Below, piece by piece: positions 53,600 through 62,512 of a stretch of 64,000 nt of DNA; position 1 is the first letter of the stretch; each line of letters starts with the position of its first letter. The translations under genes were made by a program, and so were the position numbers. The stretch covers positions 24,303-88,302 of the forward strand of contig CANQPS010000013.1 in assembly GCA_947625785.1 (NCBI GenBank), in the 5' to 3' direction. The notes below the pieces were generated by a model that saw only the letters and a list, made by a program, of their open reading frames with translations, had not been told where the DNA came from and ran no database searches. This DNA comes from an uncultured Clostridia bacterium (GTDB lineage: Bacteria; Bacillota; Clostridia; Oscillospirales; Acutalibacteraceae).

Positions 53600-55219
53600 T
53601 TATTCAGGTGAAACTACCTCCAAAGATACATCACCCAAATTATTGATTTTATCTTTTAAATCAGCAAGAGGGTCTTCCTCAGCAGCTAATTCTTCTTTTG
53701 TCCTATAAGGACCTAATTTATATTTTTTACCTGTTACATTTTCTATGCACTGTCTGATAGTTTCCTTATTGGCAGATTTTCTGAGCATTTCAAATGTTAT
53801 ATCAAGTCTTGTATCTATCAAAAGGTAGTTACCACTTATATATGCCTTAGTTCCCTCAAAAGCTGCTGATACAACAGGCGATACATTTTTAATTTGTTCT
53901 ATAACCTCTTGCCAATCGCCCATAAGTCTTGCATTTTCACGAAGTTTTTTTAATTTATCGTCATCTGTTAAATTACTTGTTGTATCTTCAATTTTTGATT
54001 CATCAACATTTTTATTTGAAATATTATCTGATTGATTTTTTAATGATTCAAGTGTATTATTTGTAACTTTAACACCATTTTTTACAGCAAGTTCGAGTTT
54101 AGAAATTCTGCTTAAAATAGATGCGGTTGTATCGTTAAGCTCAGGAGCACAAAGTTTTATAATAGTCATTTCCATTTCAATTCTCTTATCTATACTGCGT
54201 GACATTCTGCCATAAGTATCCTGCAAAGAATTTATATAATAAACCACATCTTCAAGAGTAAATTTTTTGGATTGATTAACAGTATTATTAAAATCGTTAT
54301 CAGTCATAATAATAAGTTCTCTTGGATTTTTCATAGTTTTTATAAGCATAATTGCTCTGAAATGTGCCGCCAATTCTTCGCAGAGTTTAGCCATATCCTT
54401 GGAGCTTGAATAAAGCTCACCTATGACTTTAATTGCCTTAGAAGTATCTTTTTCAAAAATTGCATCTGTTATATTGAAAATACTTTCTTTTGAGGCTATG
54501 CCGGCGGTTTCCCTAACGATATCTGTACTTACATTGTCGTTTCTGCCAATACATTGGTCAAGCAATGACAAAGCATCTCTTGCACAGCCGTCTGAAACAC
54601 TTGCTATGAGAATAGCAGCTTCATCTGTTAAAGATATATTTTCCTTATCAGCAATAAATTTCAATCTTAGAGATAAATCCTCTGTTTTTATTCTATGAAA
54701 ATCAAGCCTTTGACATCTTGAAAGTATAGTAGCCGGTATTTTGTGAATTTCAGTAGTGGCAAGTATAAAAACAATATGTTTGGGTGGTTCTTCAAGTGTT
54801 TTCAGAAGGGCATTAAAAGCTCCCATAGATAACATATGGACTTCATCTATAATATACACTCTATACTTTGTAATATTTGGAGTAAATGCAGATTCTTCAA
54901 TTAAATCCCTAATATTATCAACGCCATTATTACTTGCAGCGTCTATTTCAACAACATCAGTTATAGTACCATTATCTATTCCCCTGCATATATCACATTC
55001 GCAGCAAGGATTACCGTTAATAGGTGAAAGACAATTTATAGCTTTTGATAAAATTTTTGCACAAGATGTTTTACCTGTTCCTCTCGAACCCGTAAATAAA
55101 TATGCGTGAGAAACTCTGCTGCGATTAAGTTCATTTTTTAGGGTAACAGTAACTTGCGGCTGACCTACAACATCGTCAAAGATTTTAGGTCTGTATTTTC
55201 TATACAATACTTGATACAT
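53600..55219 (-). CDS. dnaX: DNA polymerase III subunit gamma/tau
   Basis: A 539-residue AAA+ clamp-loader subunit. Walker A is GSRGTGKTS (about 44-52), the zinc module has C63, C72, C75 and C78, Walker B is VYIIDEVHMLS, sensor 1 FILATTEIHKIPATILSRCQRLDF. Domain III (pentameric collar) follows to about residue 360 and a short tau-type C-terminus binds the polymerase, so it is shorter than in many species. No slippery heptamer with a clear gamma stop was noted. SRP RNA lies upstream. Confidence 0.95.
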   Translation of the reverse strand: MYQVLYRKYRPKIFDDVVGQPQVTVTLKNELNRSRVSHAYLFTGSRGTGKTSCAKILSKAINCLSPINGNPCCECDICRGIDNGTITDVVEIDAASNNGVDNIRDLIEESAFTPNITKYRVYIIDEVHMLSMGAFNALLKTLEEPPKHIVFILATTEIHKIPATILSRCQRLDFHRIKTEDLSLRLKFIADKENISLTDEAAILIASVSDGCARDALSLLDQCIGRNDNVSTDIVRETAGIASKESIFNITDAIFEKDTSKAIKVIGELYSSSKDMAKLCEELAAHFRAIMLIKTMKNPRELIIMTDNDFNNTVNQSKKFTLEDVVYYINSLQDTYGRMSRSIDKRIEMEMTIIKLCAPELNDTTASILSRISKLELAVKNGVKVTNNTLESLKNQSDNISNKNVDESKIEDTTSNLTDDDKLKKLRENARLMGDWQEVIEQIKNVSPVVSAAFEGTKAYISGNYLLIDTRLDITFEMLRKSANKETIRQCIENVTGKKYKLGPYRTKEELAAEEDPLADLKDKINNLGDVSLEVVSPE

Positions 55220-55257
55220 ACTATACCCCCTTTATAATTGTGAGAGTAATAAAACTA

Positions 55258-55440
55258 ATGCAAGACAGACCGTTCTAAAACGGTTTGTGTCATAGAGATA
55301 TGCGAACGAACAGACTTACTGAATCGCACAGTGCAACTTCGATTAATGCTGCTCGGTTCCCCGCCTGACATGGTTCACGACGCTCTGCCGTACAGAGCCT
55401 ATTCGTTCACATATCTCAATGAACTATTCTGTCTTGCATA
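55258..55440 (-). ncRNA. ffs: Signal recognition particle RNA
   Basis: On the minus strand the ends GCAAGACAGA and TCTGTCTTGC pair, and the middle has the conserved Ffh-binding hairpin GUGAACCAUGUCAGGC-GGGGAACC-GAGCAGC (in DNA form near 55360-55330). The size of about 180 bases with long arms points to the larger Gram-positive type with an Alu-like domain, or an intermediate. It is directly upstream of dnaX, as in many Firmicutes. Ends are estimated within several bases. Confidence 0.9.
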
Positions 55441-55582
55441 TTGTCGCTATCTGCGACAGCAATAATATTATATCTCATACAGCTAAAAAAATCAACTGTT
55501 TTTTTATAAATGTATTTAATCAACGATAAAATTGTATATGATTAACAAATAATTAAGCACAAATTTATAACATATACATATA

Positions 55583-56446
55583 TCAATTATATTTTTCTGA
55601 TAATTTATTTGCCAAATCGGCAAAATTTTGCATTGTAAGTTCTTCGGCTCTTATAGTTTGCTTTAAATTTATTTCTGAAAGTATTTCTGATACTTCTGAT
55701 TTACTTATACCTAAACCAAAACTTACCGAATTTATAAGCGTTTTTCTTCTTTGACAAAAAGCACCTTTTACAACTTTAAAAAACATTTTCTCATCAATGA
55801 CATTGACTGTCGGATTTTGTGATATATTTAATTTTATAACAGCTGAATCAACTTTTGGGGCAGGCAAAAAACTGCCTGCTGATACTTTAAATAATATTTG
55901 AGGTTCGCAATAATATCTTACGGCAATACTTACCGCTCCAACATTTCTTGTCCCCGGCAAAGCACAAATTCTATCTGCGGCTTCTTTCTGAACCATAACC
56001 GTTATTGATTTAATAGGCAATTTTTGTTCAAGTAAATTCATTATAACAGGTGAAGTTATGTAATACGGTAAATTTGCACATACACACACTTCCATATTTT
56101 CAAATTCTTCTGATATAAGTTTATTAAAATTTAGTTTCATAGCATCTGCGTTTATGACTTTAACATTATCAAATTCCTGTAAAGATTCGTTAAGCACAGG
56201 CAATAATCTTTTATCAATTTCAACGGCAACAACTTTTTCAGCAACTTGTGCAAGTTCATATGTTAAAACTCCCGCACCCGGGCCTATTTCAATCACTCCG
56301 CAATTTTTATCCGCACCACACTCCCTTGCCATTCTTGGACAAATTGACGGATTTACTAAAAAATTTTGTCCCAAAGCCTTTGAAAACTTAAATCCATATT
56401 TTTCAAGTAAATTTTTGACATAGGCTATATTTGACAATTCACTCAA
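55583..56446 (-). CDS. rsmA: 16S rRNA dimethyladenosine transferase KsgA/RsmA
   Basis: A 287-residue methyltransferase that dimethylates two adjacent adenines near the 3' end of 16S rRNA. FSKALGQNFLVNPSICPRMARECG, the SAM site VIEIGPGAGVLTYELA, the acidic DAM in INADAMKL and catalytic NLPYYITSPVIM are present; the C-terminal helical domain is complete. The start appears to be TTG at 56446, with AAGGGTG about nine bases upstream and a stop in the frame just before. It abuts the RsmF-like gene, forming an rRNA-methylation pair. Confidence 0.95.
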   Translation of the reverse strand: MSELSNIAYVKNLLEKYGFKFSKALGQNFLVNPSICPRMARECGADKNCGVIEIGPGAGVLTYELAQVAEKVVAVEIDKRLLPVLNESLQEFDNVKVINADAMKLNFNKLISEEFENMEVCVCANLPYYITSPVIMNLLEQKLPIKSITVMVQKEAADRICALPGTRNVGAVSIAVRYYCEPQILFKVSAGSFLPAPKVDSAVIKLNISQNPTVNVIDEKMFFKVVKGAFCQRRKTLINSVSFGLGISKSEVSEILSEINLKQTIRAEELTMQNFADLANKLSEKYN

Positions 56447-56460
56447 CTCTACACACCCTT

Positions 56461-57807
56461 TTACTGCAATAATCTTAATCCCTTAGGATATTTATTTTTT
56501 AATCGACCATTTGATGCTTTTCCAAAACCGGTAACTACTCCCTCAACGCATACTGCCGTATATCCTTTGATATTTTCGTTTATGTCGATTTCTTCTCCGT
56601 GTAAGAATAGCTTTATTTTCTCACTGTCGACATTAAAATCTATACTATTTTTGAAATCATTTTTATTTAATGACATAAATAGATGGTGACAGGGTTCGGC
56701 TCTGTTTTTTTTAAATTCACAAGCAAGCACGCCAAATCTCAGAACCCCTAAACCGGATATATCCGGTAAAATTTCAGGCAATATATATCCATAATTATTA
56801 TTTATATATAATCTTTCAGCAGGTATATTATATGTTAAAATTTCTTTTAAAAGTTTTTGCATTTCAGAAATTTTGTTTTTATCTTTGGATTTATAATCTC
56901 TTGTTTCTATATACTGATTAGAGCCTTTAATTTTACGAAGTCTAATCATAAAATGTCCCTCCCCATTATCCATAGGAAAAACACGATAAGCACCTTTAAT
57001 TATACTATTTCTGCCAAATTTGTGATTAGTTTCTTCAACAATAAATTCTTTATGTTCTGACAAAAAAGTGCTAATAACATCTTCATTCTCCTCTTTTGAA
57101 AAGGTACAGGTTGAATAAACAAGGACACCATTTTCACATAAAGCATTACAAGCGGAATTTAATATTTCTAACTGTCTTTTAGCACACGCTTTGACACTTT
57201 CTAAAGACCATTCAGGTATATTTTCGGGGTGTTTTCTGAACATTCCCTCACCTGAACACGGTGCGTCAACTAAAATTTTATTAAACATACTGCTTAACTT
57301 TTTACATAATGTATCGGGGTGGCAATTTGATACTATACCATTTTTAACACCCATTCTTTCAAAATTAGACAAAAGTATATTAGCTCTGCTGTTTATTATT
57401 TCGTTTGACCATATAAGACCTTTGCCATTTAATTTAGCTGCAATTTGGGTTGATTTTCCGCCCGGTGCTGCACATAAATCGAGTACAATATCTCCCTCTT
57501 GTATATCTAAAAGTTCTACCGCTGCTGATGCTGATGGTTCCTGCACATAATATGCTCCGGCGTGGTGTAATGGATTATTCCCTATGCTTTCTTCACTGCC
57601 TGAAATATAATAACTTTCTTTGCAAAACGGAGTCTGTTTTAGTTCAAAAGACAATTTATTTTTTATGTTTTCAAAATTTGTTTTTAATGTATTTATTCTG
57701 ATTGCACGATAATAAGGTTTATTATAACAATCTATAAAATCATTATAATATTTCTCAGACAATATTTTCTTCATACTATTTTTAAAATCTTCCGGCAGAT
57801 TTACCAT
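56461..57807 (-). CDS. RsmF/RsmB-like 16S rRNA m5C methyltransferase
   Basis: A 448-residue NOL1/NOP2/Sun-family enzyme. SAM site VLDLCAAPGGKSTQIAAKL, catalytic cysteine of motif IV in VDAPCSGEGMFRK, and motif VI cysteine in YSTCTFSKEENE. From about residue 300 a PUA-like/RsmF C-terminal part (LRFGVLACEFKKNRAEPCHHLFMSL, then GYTAVCVEGVVTGFGKASNGRLKNKYPKGLR) is present, so RsmF/YebU is a better fit than RsmB. CAGGAG precedes its ATG. It lies 14 bases upstream of rsmA in the transcript. Confidence 0.92.
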   Translation of the reverse strand: MVNLPEDFKNSMKKILSEKYYNDFIDCYNKPYYRAIRINTLKTNFENIKNKLSFELKQTPFCKESYYISGSEESIGNNPLHHAGAYYVQEPSASAAVELLDIQEGDIVLDLCAAPGGKSTQIAAKLNGKGLIWSNEIINSRANILLSNFERMGVKNGIVSNCHPDTLCKKLSSMFNKILVDAPCSGEGMFRKHPENIPEWSLESVKACAKRQLEILNSACNALCENGVLVYSTCTFSKEENEDVISTFLSEHKEFIVEETNHKFGRNSIIKGAYRVFPMDNGEGHFMIRLRKIKGSNQYIETRDYKSKDKNKISEMQKLLKEILTYNIPAERLYINNNYGYILPEILPDISGLGVLRFGVLACEFKKNRAEPCHHLFMSLNKNDFKNSIDFNVDSEKIKLFLHGEEIDINENIKGYTAVCVEGVVTGFGKASNGRLKNKYPKGLRLLQ

Positions 57808-57966
57808 ATATAATATTCTCCTGTTATCAAAATTACATAACTATCTTATGATTTTACTTAATAAAGTAAAAAATCATCAATATTTAATATATTCTGTTTT
57901 TATCTTATTTACATACCTGTACGAAAATATTATTATGAATTTGATTATATCATAGTACAAATAAAA

Positions 57967-58001
57967 ACACAACGGATAATCAGTTTGATTAACCGTTGTG
58001 T
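57967..58001 (-). terminator. Terminator of the PEP carboxykinase gene
   Basis: ACACAACGGATAATCA and TGATTAACCGTTGTGT pair with one mismatch over 16 bases; on the minus strand TTTTTATTTG follows. Confidence 0.85.
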
Positions 58002-58037
58002 CAAATCACTTATATAATTTCAGGATTTAAAACAAAG

Positions 58038-59810
58038 TTATTTTGCAAGTCTTTCTTTAAGAGCTGCAAGTTCATTAGCGAGTTCAACAGGAAGTCTGTC
58101 ACCGAATGTTGTGTTGTAGAAGTTTGTGATTTCCTCAGCCTCAGCAGACCATTTTTCGTTATCAATATAAAGAATCTTTTCGAGGTCAGCTTTTGTGAAA
58201 TCTTTTAGACCTTCGAGATTGATGTCATCAGCATAAGGAACATAACCGATAGCTGTTTCTTGTGCATCAACATTACCTTCACAACGGTTTATAATCCATT
58301 CGAGAACTCTGAAGTTATCACCGAAACCAGGCCACATAAACTTGCCGTTTTCGTCAACTCTGAACCAGTTTACATTGAATATCTTTGGAGCTTTATCGCC
58401 AAGGATTTCGCCCATATCACACCAATGCTTAAAGTAGTCAGCCATATGGTAACCACAGAACGGACGCATTGCCATTGGGTCGTGTCTTAGAACACCTACT
58501 GCACCTGTTGCAGCAGCTGTTGTTTCGGAAGACATTATAGAGCCAACGAATACACCATTGTTCCAGCTTCTTGATTGATATACAAGTGGAGTTGTTTGTG
58601 CACGGCGGCCACCAAAAATAATAGCGGAAATTGGTACACCTGATGTTTCATTGAACTGTGAACTGATACAAGGGCAATTTTCAGCAGGAGCTGTAAAACG
58701 GCTATTTGGATGAGCACCCTTTTCGGTAGATTCCTGACCGTTCCAAGGATTACCCTTCCAGTCAATAGCATTTGCAGGAGGATTTTTGTCAAGACCTTCC
58801 CACCAAACCGTATTATCATCGAGATTATGGGCAACATTTGTAAAGATTGTATTTTTCTTTGTTGATGCAAGGGCATTTGGATTAGACTTAACATTTGTAC
58901 CAGGAGCAACACCAAAGAAACCATTTTCCGGATTAATAGCCCAAAGTCTGCCATCAGGACCTTTACGCATCCAAGCGATATCATCACCTACGCACCATAC
59001 TTTGTAACCCTTAGCTCTATAACCCTCAGGAGGAATAAGCATAGCCAAATTTGTTTTACCACAAGCTGATGGGAACGCAGCTGTAACATACTTAATTTCA
59101 CCGTTTGGTTTTTCGATACCAAGAATAAGCATATGTTCTGCCATCCATTGTTCGTTTTTACCAAGATAAGACGCAATACGCAGAGCAAAACATTTCTTAC
59201 CGAGAAGAACATTACCGCCGTAAGCAGAATTTACAGAAATAATGTAGTTATCCTCTGGGAAATGGCAAATATATCTCTTCTCAGGGTCAACGTCACAAGT
59301 TGAATGTAAGCCCTTAATCCAATCCTCACTGTCACCAAGTACATCTTCAACAGCCTGACCAACACGAGTCATAATCTTCATATTGAGTACAACATAGATA
59401 GAGTTAGTAACTTCATAACCGATTTTGGCAAGAGGTGAACCTACCGGACCCATTGAATAAGGAATAACATACATTGTACGGCCCTTATAGCTGCCACGAG
59501 CTATATCAAAAAGCATTTTATATGCTTCTTTTGGGTCTTTCCAGTTATTAGTAGGACCAGCGTCCTTTTCTTCTCTGCAACAGATAAATGTACGGTCCTC
59601 AACACGAGCAACATCGTTTACCTTTGTGCGATGTAAGTAACAACCCGGAAGTTTTTCTTCATTAAGCTTAATTAATTCGCCTGTTGCAACGGCTTCCGCA
59701 CGAAGAGCCTCATATTGCTCCTCATCACCTGTAATCCATACAACCTTATCCGGTGTAAGGAGTTCTTTCATTTCATCAATCCAAGCAAGAACTGACTTAT
59801 TAGTTGTCAT
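58038..59810 (-). CDS. pckG: Phosphoenolpyruvate carboxykinase (GTP)
   Basis: A 590-residue cytosolic enzyme interconverting oxaloacetate and PEP with GTP/GDP. The GTP-type P-loop AFPSACGKTNLAML (kinase-1a), the WCVGDDIAWM region (kinase-2), NPENGFFGVAPGT, and PAENCPCISSQF with the substrate cysteine are present; the C-terminal VPYADDINLEGL matches the family. In anaerobes it often runs toward carboxylation in succinate/PEP cycling. AAAGGGGA precedes the ATG, and a single-gene unit with own promoter and terminator is indicated. Confidence 0.97.
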   Translation of the reverse strand: MTTNKSVLAWIDEMKELLTPDKVVWITGDEEQYEALRAEAVATGELIKLNEEKLPGCYLHRTKVNDVARVEDRTFICCREEKDAGPTNNWKDPKEAYKMLFDIARGSYKGRTMYVIPYSMGPVGSPLAKIGYEVTNSIYVVLNMKIMTRVGQAVEDVLGDSEDWIKGLHSTCDVDPEKRYICHFPEDNYIISVNSAYGGNVLLGKKCFALRIASYLGKNEQWMAEHMLILGIEKPNGEIKYVTAAFPSACGKTNLAMLIPPEGYRAKGYKVWCVGDDIAWMRKGPDGRLWAINPENGFFGVAPGTNVKSNPNALASTKKNTIFTNVAHNLDDNTVWWEGLDKNPPANAIDWKGNPWNGQESTEKGAHPNSRFTAPAENCPCISSQFNETSGVPISAIIFGGRRAQTTPLVYQSRSWNNGVFVGSIMSSETTAAATGAVGVLRHDPMAMRPFCGYHMADYFKHWCDMGEILGDKAPKIFNVNWFRVDENGKFMWPGFGDNFRVLEWIINRCEGNVDAQETAIGYVPYADDINLEGLKDFTKADLEKILYIDNEKWSAEAEEITNFYNTTFGDRLPVELANELAALKERLAK

Positions 59811-59881
59811 AAAATATCCCCTTTCTGCTATTTATAGCAAAAACAATATTGAATTGATTGTCTTTGTCAATCAATACATTT

Positions 59882-59910
59882 ATTATAATACATTTCAATT
59901 AATTTATCAA
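59882..59910 (-). promoter_or_regulatory. pckG promoter
   Basis: On the minus strand TTGATA (59910-59905) and TATAAT (59887-59882) with 17 bases between; about 70 bases of leader before the ATG contain a short GCTATAAATAGC palindrome. Confidence 0.6.
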
Positions 59911-60181
59911 TCTATAAATTACTAAATAATTGTACTTTTTCCAATTTTTTAAAAATCGCAAACTTTATGCTATATTTTATATATGTATTTTATAGCAACG
60001 ACAATTTTCCGCTGATAAATAAATTATTTTAAATAAGAATAATAAAGTATTAAAAAATCATTATAATTGTATTTTAAAAACATCTCAATAACAAATAAGA
60101 AAATATTATCAAATTATTTATATACTTTTTTATGTTGATTTGCGTTCACAAACTTTATAGTACAGATAAATTATATATAGA
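59911..60181. other. AT-rich intergenic stretch without recognised gene
   Basis: The chromosomal side of the element junction. No open frame with ribosome site, no RNA gene and no notable repeat seen. Confidence 0.5.
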
Positions 60182-60208
60182 AAAAAGTCCGATTAAATCG
60201 GACTTTTT
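60182..60208. terminator. tRNA-Leu terminator (host side of attachment site)
   Basis: AAAAAGTCCGAT and ATCGGACTTTTT around TAA: a strong stem with T-run in both directions. It lies just past the 3' end of the tRNA fragment on the minus strand, so it was the native terminator of that tRNA. Confidence 0.8.
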
Positions 60209-60216
60209 GTTATTAG

Positions 60217-60272
60217 TGCGGGTGACAGGACTTGAACCTGCACGGGGTTACCACCAGAACCTAAATCTGATA
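60217..60272 (-). tRNA. 3' half of tRNA-Leu(UAG), element attachment site
   Basis: On the minus strand the sequence carries an anticodon arm (TCAGA, loop TTTAGGT with anticodon TAG, TCTGG), the variable loop, the T-arm (GCAGGTTCAAGTCCTGT) and the 3' acceptor strand ending CACCCGCA; CCA is not encoded. The 5' half (acceptor, D-arm) is missing: upstream sequence is unrelated AT-rich DNA. This is what an integrase leaves on one side when it inserts into the 3' half of a tRNA gene. Not a functional tRNA by itself. Confidence 0.85.
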
Positions 60273-60302
60273 TATTTTTGCATAAATACTAATAAAAATC
60301 GT

Positions 60303-60325
60303 ATTTAGTGTCACATTTAGTGTCA
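60303..60325 (-). repeat. Candidate integrase arm-site direct repeats
   Basis: ATTTAGTGTCA occurs twice (60303-60313 and 60315-60325) with a 12-base period, overlapping the integrase stop codon and close to the tRNA core. Integrases with an N-terminal AP2-like domain bind such direct repeats beside the core site. Confidence 0.5.
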
Positions 60326-61498
60326 TATAGCATTATTATTTAAATACTCATCTAATTTACTGACACTCTTTTTCTTATATTGTTGGTCTAAATGTGTATA
60401 AATTCTTAATGTTGTATCAACTGAACTATGCCCCATTTGCTCCTTAGCAGTTAATACATCTATACCAGCTAAGTATAGCATCGTACAAAATGTATGTCTT
60501 AACCAGTGAGCTGTTATATTTGGAATTGTCAAAACTGCCTCTTTATTATACCTTACTTTTGTACTTTTTCTTATACCATATTTATTGTTCAATGTCATTA
60601 GATAGCTGTCCCATAAATTTCTCCAACGCTCACCGTTTATCATTCCGTTGGTTTTCGTATCAGGGCAAACTAACAGATTTAATTTTCCATTTGCTCTATC
60701 ATTATTAAGTTCAGATTTTAAATAATAAAGTAACTTGCTTGGAATATTTACTATTCTTGTACTCGTTTTGGTTTTGCCACCTTGCTTTACCTCTATATTA
60801 GAACCTAATAATCTTACTGACTTATTAACTGATATAGTTCCTTCGTTAAAATCTATATCTTGCCAAGTCAAAGGAATAAGCTCTCCCCTACGCAATCCGG
60901 ACAACATCATTATAATAGCTGCTCGTTGCATTTCGTGTGGAGTATCTAATATCCACTGTTGTTCCTCTTTCGTCAAAGCTCTACGAGATGCGGTCGGAGC
61001 ACTAATTGGAACAACTATATCTAATGCCGGATTAAATTGTAGTACACGATTTTTTATAGCCAAATCAAATATTTGTTGTATTGCAATTATATAACCTTTT
61101 AATGTTCTTTTTGCTGTCGGCTTTTTGGTATGTTCATTATACTTTGCATATTTATTTATTATATCTTGAATATCTTGCTGTTTTATTTTATTAAGTTGAA
61201 TATCATCTAATGCTGCAAAGCGGTTACGGTATCCACTATATGTTTGATAATCTTTTGCTGATACAGTAGCACTTTTGTTTGATAGCCATTTATCTGCCCA
61301 CACCTTAAAACTATCATCTTCGTGCATAATATCAAAACCTTGCCTTAGATTTCGCCTAAGTTCTTCTGCTTTTCTATCCGCTTCGGTTTGCGTTTTTCCA
61401 TAGACTGATTTATATTTCGCAATACCATCAACTTTGCCAATATATATCCTTACTCGATATAATCCGCAATCTATTTTTTTATTTTTCTTTCTTGCCAT
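60323..61498 (-). CDS. Tyrosine-family site-specific integrase
   Basis: A 391-residue tyrosine recombinase of the Tn916/phage type. The N-terminal 60 residues form the arm-binding AP2-like domain (YRVRIYIGKVDGIAKYKSVYGKTQTEADRKAEEL), then a SAM-like core-binding domain (60-165), then the catalytic domain: R in SGLRRGELIPLTW, H-x-x-R in AHWLRHTFCTMLY, H in MGHSSVDTTL, and the tyrosine in RIYTHLD. All catalytic residues are present, so it should be active. It lies beside the tRNA half, as expected. AAAGGATTG precedes the ATG. Confidence 0.95.
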   Translation of the reverse strand: MARKKNKKIDCGLYRVRIYIGKVDGIAKYKSVYGKTQTEADRKAEELRRNLRQGFDIMHEDDSFKVWADKWLSNKSATVSAKDYQTYSGYRNRFAALDDIQLNKIKQQDIQDIINKYAKYNEHTKKPTAKRTLKGYIIAIQQIFDLAIKNRVLQFNPALDIVVPISAPTASRRALTKEEQQWILDTPHEMQRAAIIMMLSGLRRGELIPLTWQDIDFNEGTISVNKSVRLLGSNIEVKQGGKTKTSTRIVNIPSKLLYYLKSELNNDRANGKLNLLVCPDTKTNGMINGERWRNLWDSYLMTLNNKYGIRKSTKVRYNKEAVLTIPNITAHWLRHTFCTMLYLAGIDVLTAKEQMGHSSVDTTLRIYTHLDQQYKKKSVSKLDEYLNNNAI

Positions 61499-61578
61499 AA
61501 TATCAATCCTTTCTTGATTTAATTCTTTAGGAATGATATAATGATATTGGATTTTTCATATATCACCCTTTTATTTTA

Positions 61579-61612
61579 ACCCCAACAGTATTGTCGTACT
61601 GTTGGGGTTATT
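61579..61612 (+). terminator. Hairpin upstream of the integrase gene
   Basis: AACCCCAACAGTA and TACTGTTGGGGTT around TTGTCG, followed by ATTTTTG. In the plus direction it would stop transcripts; it separates the integrase gene from the regulatory part. Confidence 0.75.
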
Positions 61613-61616
61613 TTTG

Positions 61617-61769
61617 TTCCACTATTGATAGATTTAAATGAAAATGTGAAGAATGTAACATCGATGTTACAAATATTTACATTCCACTATTGATAGATTT
61701 AAATGAAAATGTGAAGAATGTAACATCGATGTTACAAATATTTACATTCCACTATTGATAGATTTAAAT
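61617..61769. repeat. 65-bp tandem repeat with an internal 18-bp palindrome
   Basis: Two exact copies of a 65-base unit (61617-61681, 61682-61746) and a third partial one (61747-61769, 23 bases) starting TTCCACTATTGATAGATTT. Each full unit contains the perfect palindrome TGTAACATCGATGTTACA (61654-61671, 61719-61736). The palindrome suggests a dimeric DNA-binding protein; the rest resembles an iteron array. No gene is within it. Confidence 0.9.
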
Positions 61770-61871
61770 TCAAAACTTTCCAGCGTTTAAGTCCACTAGT
61801 TTCACCTTAAACACACTTTGAACACACTTTGAACTACCTTGAACCCCAAAAGTCCACAACAATGATGTTTC

Positions 61872-62276
61872 CTATGCGTTCAACAATCCTTGCTGTTCCC
61901 CTTTTTCGGTGTACTTTTGAAGGTTGGTCAAGTCATCTAGGTCTTCAAATGCTTTTTCTTTTCCAAGGTCATTCAGTTTAGTAAACAGTTCAAGAAGTTT
62001 GACAGCATCTTTCCCAAACTTTTTCTCAACATGTTCAATTGCAATGACATCTTGTGAAATCTGTTCTTCCCTTTCAAAGCACATCAATTCACAGGGTCTG
62101 ACATCAAACAACTTTGACATCTGCTGAATATAAGACCTTTTGATGTTTTCAACCTGACCACTTTCCCATTTGTTGATGGCAGCTCTGTTGACAGGTGGAT
62201 TCAGTTTCTGACCAAGTTCTTCTTGTGTTAGGTCATGGTTTTTCCGCAACTGTTTGATGTATTCACCCATTGTCAT
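61872..62276 (-). CDS. Phage-type repressor, XRE family
   Basis: A 134-residue regulator. The first 60 residues are a Cro/C1 helix-turn-helix (MGEYIKQLRKNHDLTQEELGQKLNPPVNRAAINKWESGQVENI), the rest a helical C-terminus (about 75-134) without an S24 peptidase domain, so it is not cleaved by RecA-type induction. Likely keeps the element silent by binding sites at 62317-62341 and 62430-62454. GGAAGGTG precedes the ATG at 62276. It is divergent from the Cro-like gene. Base use is richer in GC and CAG/GAC than the host genes nearby. Confidence 0.9.
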   Translation of the reverse strand: MTMGEYIKQLRKNHDLTQEELGQKLNPPVNRAAINKWESGQVENIKRSYIQQMSKLFDVRPCELMCFEREEQISQDVIAIEHVEKKFGKDAVKLLELFTKLNDLGKEKAFEDLDDLTNLQKYTEKGEQQGLLNA

Positions 62277-62316
62277 TGAAGTTCACCTTCCTTTCTTTCA
62301 TACTGACGGAATTCCG

Positions 62317-62356
62317 TTGTATCTTGAATCATAACATATTTAAGAAGATTTTTCAA
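62317..62356 (-). promoter_or_regulatory. Repressor promoter overlapped by operator 1
   Basis: On the minus strand TTGAAA (62356-62351) and TATGAT (62333-62328) with 17 bases between. The -10 lies in operator copy 1, which starts TTGTATCTTGAATCATAACA at 62317 on the plus strand and matches two further sites downstream. Confidence 0.7.
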
Positions 62357-62396
62357 CTAATTGAGAAAAAATATCTTAAAAATTTTCAAAAATCTA

Positions 62397-62454
62397 TTGA
62401 CAGGTGAAAATCAAAGATGTATAATAAGCTTGTATCTTGAAAGCATACATTTCG
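62397..62454 (+). promoter_or_regulatory. Consensus promoter and operator 2 of the Cro-like gene
   Basis: TTGACA (62397-62402) and TATAAT (62420-62425) with exactly 17 bases between, a perfect housekeeping promoter. Operator copy 2, starting TTGTATCTTGAAAGCATACA at 62430, begins just after the -10 and would cover the transcription start. A strong lytic-type promoter that needs repression fits a temperate phage. Confidence 0.8.
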
Positions 62455-62512
62455 ACGGTTTTGACAAGATGCAATTGTCTGCTAAATAAAGTAAGAAAAG
62501 AAGGTGCAAACA

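Noticed and set aside
58535..59212. Out-of-frame long frames on the same strand as pckG
   Set aside because: They lie entirely within the well-supported PEP carboxykinase gene and have low-complexity products.
61607..61769. Possible mini CRISPR array (30-base ATTTACATTCCACTATTGAT-type repeats with 35-base spacers)
   Set aside because: The two spacers are identical and contain a perfect palindrome, no cas genes are in view, and the first repeat is degenerate. A tandem operator/iteron repeat explains it better.
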